From positions 1 through 6,285 of the forward strand of contig JADGRD010000223.1 in assembly GCA_017881285.1 (NCBI GenBank): a DNA stretch of 6,285 bases, written 5' to 3'. Source of the DNA: Pseudomonadota bacterium. GTDB lineage: Bacteria > Myxococcota_A > Polyangia > Fen-1088. This document shows positions 3,379 to 6,285 of this stretch, piece after piece (the first letter of the stretch is position 1; each line of letters begins with the position of its first letter). The position numbers and the translations under genes were made by a program. The notes beneath the pieces were generated by a model. It was not told the origin of the DNA. It ran no database searches and saw only the letters and a program-made list of their open reading frames with translations.

Positions 3379-6285
3379 CTAAAACATCAACCCAACGTTG
3401 AAGTGCGTGCGCCAAGTATCGTCGCCGGGATGCCGGTTGAGCGGGATGGCGAACGACAGGCTCAAGTCGCCCACGGGCAGCTTGACGACCAGTGGCGAGA
3501 ATCCCACGCCATGGCGGAACTCACTCGCCGAAAATGCCTCCCAGGAATAGCCAACCACGCCGCTGTCGAGGAACAGCGCTCCGTAAAGGGGCGGCGCGAT
3601 GGGAAACTGCAGGTCGATGTTCTGGAGTACGCGCAGGTTGCCACCCAGCGGGCGATAGCTGATGTAGCTCACGCCGGGCGCCGCGGGCGCGGCGATGGTT
3701 TCGGTCAAGGCGTGGTCGAGCTGGTAGCCACGAATGGTGGTGTCTCCGCCGGCGAAGAAACGCTCGACTTTGGGAAGCAGGGCCGCGCCGCCCAGGGGGA
3801 AGCCTTGGTCGTAGCGGATGCTGTAGCGCAGGCTCAGCCATGGTAAGAGCGGAACCACCGACAGGCCGCGCCCGTAGAACTTCACGAAGGTGTCCTGGCC
3901 GACGTTGAAGAAAAGCGCGGGCAGGGCCACCTCCACGCCCGTCGCGACCTTGAATCCACGCGTGGGAATCAGGACGTGGTCGAGCCGGTGCCATTCCACT
4001 CCGGCGGAGAGGCTGCTCACGAAGGTGCCGATGCGCACGGTGGCCTGGTCCTGGAAGGGGCCGGGTTCGGCTCGCCGTTCGAGCAACTCGGTGCGCGAGG
4101 TGTTGCGCAGGTTGTAGCGAAGGTTCGCGTCGACGCCAGGGTACATCTCGCGCGAAAAACCGAACGAGCCGCTGCCCGAGTGCACGTCGCCAAGCCGCAA
4201 GGTGGCCTGCTGCAGGTAACCACCGACGATCTCCATGCGAAATAGCGAGCCAAGGAAGCGGGGATTCGAGAAGCTGGCCGTGCCGCTTTTCAGCGTGGAG
4301 CCGTACGCCCCCAGAGAGGTGAAGGTCCAGCCGTGGCCGAAGAGGTTGCGGTGCTCGTAGCCAAGCGCCCCGTAGGCGCCGAGGTGGGGGAAAGACGAAT
4401 TGGGCGGAGCCTGATCGGTCGAGGCGCCGGCGCCGATGCGAATCACGCCCCAGTGATCGTGGCGCTCCTCGACCTCGATGACCATCGGGACGATGGGCTC
4501 ATCGAGACCCGTGCTGGGGAAGGTCATGGGGTTGGGATTGTTGAAGAGCTGGATCATCGCCAGGTTGCGCTGCGCGCGCTCGACCCCGTGGGTGCTCAGG
4601 ATGTCGCCGCTGCGCAGCTCGGCCCAGGTCAGGATGGTGCCGTCGGTGGTGAGGAAGTTCCCGCGCACGAAGATGGGGCCGACGTGCACCTGCGGCCCCA
4701 GCTTGACCTGCCAGGTGATGTTGACCTGGTTGCCGTGGCGCGCGATTTTCGCTTCCACTTGCGCGTAGCGATAGCCATCATCACCGAGCGCCCGCTTGAT
4801 GCGGTTCTCGTCGCGCTTGACGAATTCCGGTTGGTAGGGCGCCCCGAGCGCCGTGCGCAGCGAGTCCGTGTAGAACTCGTCCTCGCGAGGCAGGATTTCG
4901 CCCGGCGCGACGCACGCGAACTGCATCTCCGCCACCCAGACGAGCGGCGACTCTTCGATGAGAAAGCGGACGTAGAGGCTGTTCGCGTTTCGCCAGGCGG
5001 CCTCCTCGGCCTTCTCGATGGTAGCCGGCAAGGGCCGCCACTCCCCCGGTCGGGGCGCGATCTCCGCGCGCACCTTGGTTTCCGGATAGCCGGCGTTGGC
5101 GTAATGGTCGGCCAGGCTTTGCACGTCGAGCTCGATCTCGCGCAAGCTCGCGAAGCCGCCTGCGCCGAGGCCGATGACGCCCAGGAAGGGAAAGACCCGG
5201 GTGCGAATCACTTCCGCCAGCGTGTCGGTCGGAATCGCGCGGTTGCCCTCGAACGAGATGCCGCGCACCTTGAGCATCGGCCCCTCGTCGACGACGAAGA
5301 CCAGGCGGTCGGACTGCTCGGAAAGCCTTTCCCGGCGCCAGGTCACCTTGACCAGCATGTGGCCGCGCTCGTGGTAGTCGTGTTCCAGCGCCTGCGCGCT
5401 GGTTGTGGCCTCGACGTCGTCGTAGGCGCCGTGGTCAAGCAGGGTCAGCGCGTCCTGCAAATTGCCCGCGGAACGCGAGCGGTTGCCCTCGAAGGCGACC
5501 TCGACGTGCTTGCGTTCCTTGATGTTGATGCCCAGGCGCACGTTCTTCTCCTGGCGATCCAGGCTGGTGTTCGGGTCGAAATCGTCCTGCACGCGCACCC
5601 CGGGGAACCCCGCCCGCCGATAGCGCAGCACCAAGTTGGTCAAATCCTGGCGCAGGGCCGCGCGGCGGAAGGGCTGCGGCAACTGCCACGCCGTGTACCA
5701 TTTTCCGTGGCGGAAGCCATCGGCAATGGTTTCCGGAGCCAGCGCCGTCGCGCCCGTCACCTCGATCGGCCCCAGGGGATAGGCTGGTCCCAGGTTGACC
5801 CTGACCAGAAGGTTGATTTCCGCGGGTACCTTGCCGTCGTCGTGAAGCTCGATGCGGACCTCGGCCTCCCAGTAGCCGCTCGAACGCAGGAAATCCCGTA
5901 CGTGGTCGGCCTCCGCGGCGATGAAGGCGTCGCGACGCGCGCCCGCGGGCGGCAGTTTCTGCCCCGGACGGATGCTGAGCTTGCCGATCACGTCTTCCTG
6001 GCGCACGCCTCCGATGACATTCGGCTGGTTGCCGGAGACGAAAACGCGGCGGACACGGTCGAGCGGCCGCAGGCGAAGGTGAAGGCGCAGGCCACCGGGG
6101 ACGGAAACTTCGGAGATCTCCGAGGCGTAGCCGACGGCGCTGAGCACGTGCTTGATGCGCGGGATGGTGCCGATGGGCATGCCCGTGCGGTCGGCGTCCC
6201 CGGAGGGAACGAAGGGCGTTCCTGGCCGCGCCACGGTCTCGAGCAAGGCCTCGATGCGTTCCGGCGGGTCGACGCTACCTTCCAC
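3379..6285 (-). CDS. BamA/TamA-family (Omp85) outer-membrane assembly protein, N-terminus cut off
   Basis: Omp85 proteins insert beta-barrel proteins, or in some branches other substrates, into the outer membrane. The visible 968 residues contain, by my reading, seven consecutive POTRA-like segments at about 1-74 (first strand cut off), 75-166, 167-258, 259-336, 337-447, 448-531 and 532-609. Recurring marks are V.V.GN/G near each start (VFVSGN 81-86, IEVTG 174-178, VAFEGN 263-268, ISFEGN 343-348, IFVRGN 538-543) and a GY/GF turn before the last strands. Residues ~610-968 fit a 16-strand barrel. FFAGGDTTIRGY (843-854) is the signature loop-6 V/IRGY motif, with its Arg, and the chain ends in HFNVGLMF, a barrel signal with a terminal Phe. 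The gene enters from the right edge. The GTG at 6283-6285 is probably internal, since VEG there reads as the end of a POTRA first strand. BamA and TamA cannot be separated on this evidence. It converges on the SPOR gene. Confidence 0.95.
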   Translation of the reverse strand: MEGSVDPPERIEALLETVARPGTPFVPSGDADRTGMPIGTIPRIKHVLSAVGYASEISEVSVPGGLRLHLRLRPLDRVRRVFVSGNQPNVIGGVRQEDVIGKLSIRPGQKLPPAGARRDAFIAAEADHVRDFLRSSGYWEAEVRIELHDDGKVPAEINLLVRVNLGPAYPLGPIEVTGATALAPETIADGFRHGKWYTAWQLPQPFRRAALRQDLTNLVLRYRRAGFPGVRVQDDFDPNTSLDRQEKNVRLGINIKERKHVEVAFEGNRSRSAGNLQDALTLLDHGAYDDVEATTSAQALEHDYHERGHMLVKVTWRRERLSEQSDRLVFVVDEGPMLKVRGISFEGNRAIPTDTLAEVIRTRVFPFLGVIGLGAGGFASLREIELDVQSLADHYANAGYPETKVRAEIAPRPGEWRPLPATIEKAEEAAWRNANSLYVRFLIEESPLVWVAEMQFACVAPGEILPREDEFYTDSLRTALGAPYQPEFVKRDENRIKRALGDDGYRYAQVEAKIARHGNQVNITWQVKLGPQVHVGPIFVRGNFLTTDGTILTWAELRSGDILSTHGVERAQRNLAMIQLFNNPNPMTFPSTGLDEPIVPMVIEVEERHDHWGVIRIGAGASTDQAPPNSSFPHLGAYGALGYEHRNLFGHGWTFTSLGAYGSTLKSGTASFSNPRFLGSLFRMEIVGGYLQQATLRLGDVHSGSGSFGFSREMYPGVDANLRYNLRNTSRTELLERRAEPGPFQDQATVRIGTFVSSLSAGVEWHRLDHVLIPTRGFKVATGVEVALPALFFNVGQDTFVKFYGRGLSVVPLLPWLSLRYSIRYDQGFPLGGAALLPKVERFFAGGDTTIRGYQLDHALTETIAAPAAPGVSYISYRPLGGNLRVLQNIDLQFPIAPPLYGALFLDSGVVGYSWEAFSASEFRHGVGFSPLVVKLPVGDLSLSFAIPLNRHPGDDTWRTHFNVGLMF

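Noticed and set aside
3244..3846. A 200-codon plus-strand frame that starts in the convergent gap
   Set aside because: Most of it is antisense to the Omp85 barrel, which carries the IRGY motif and terminal Phe. No start signal precedes it and the product matches nothing I recognise.
6283..6285. GTG at the right edge as the true start of the Omp85 gene
   Set aside because: An outer-membrane protein needs a signal peptide and none follows this codon. The residues fit the end of a POTRA first strand, so the gene almost certainly continues beyond the window.

Overview
The window is GC-rich with strong G/C preference at third codon positions and long open antisense frames, which fits a high-GC proteobacterium-like or myxobacterial genome. 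The ArgS sequence (a long insert before the final helix), the FFLFFGSALVAC-type membrane segment of the SPOR protein, the argS-SPOR adjacency and the many-POTRA Omp85 protein together suggest Myxococcota or a related former deltaproteobacterial group. This placement is inference from remembered family features, not from a search.

Layout. Bases 2-301 (+) are the 3' end of an unrecognised gene. Bases 302-367 are a compact, AT-richer intergenic region with a consensus -35 box, a weak -10 box and a 15-bp palindrome next to the argS start codon. argS (368-2155, +) encodes full-length arginyl-tRNA synthetase. A 115-base gap with hairpins separates it from a gene (2271-3146, +) for a single-pass inner-membrane protein with a periplasmic SPOR domain. 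Bases 3147-3378 lie between convergent genes and hold several hairpins. From 3379 to the right edge, on the minus strand, lies the C-terminal 968 residues of a large Omp85 (BamA/TamA family) outer-membrane assembly protein whose N-terminus is outside the window.

How the parts relate. argS is a translation housekeeping gene. The SPOR protein probably binds septal peptidoglycan and may be co-transcribed with argS. The Omp85 protein belongs to outer-membrane biogenesis and is in a separate, opposing transcription unit. The two intergenic regions that flank the SPOR gene share two exact sequence blocks (15 and 12 bases) and similar hairpins, so they look like two divergent copies of one intergenic palindromic repeat.

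No RNA gene, insertion sequence, CRISPR array, phage gene or defence system was seen. I did not find a clearly new biological system. The points most worth checking are the seven POTRA-like segments in the Omp85 protein, the possible leaderless and operator-controlled argS promoter, and the paired intergenic repeats.
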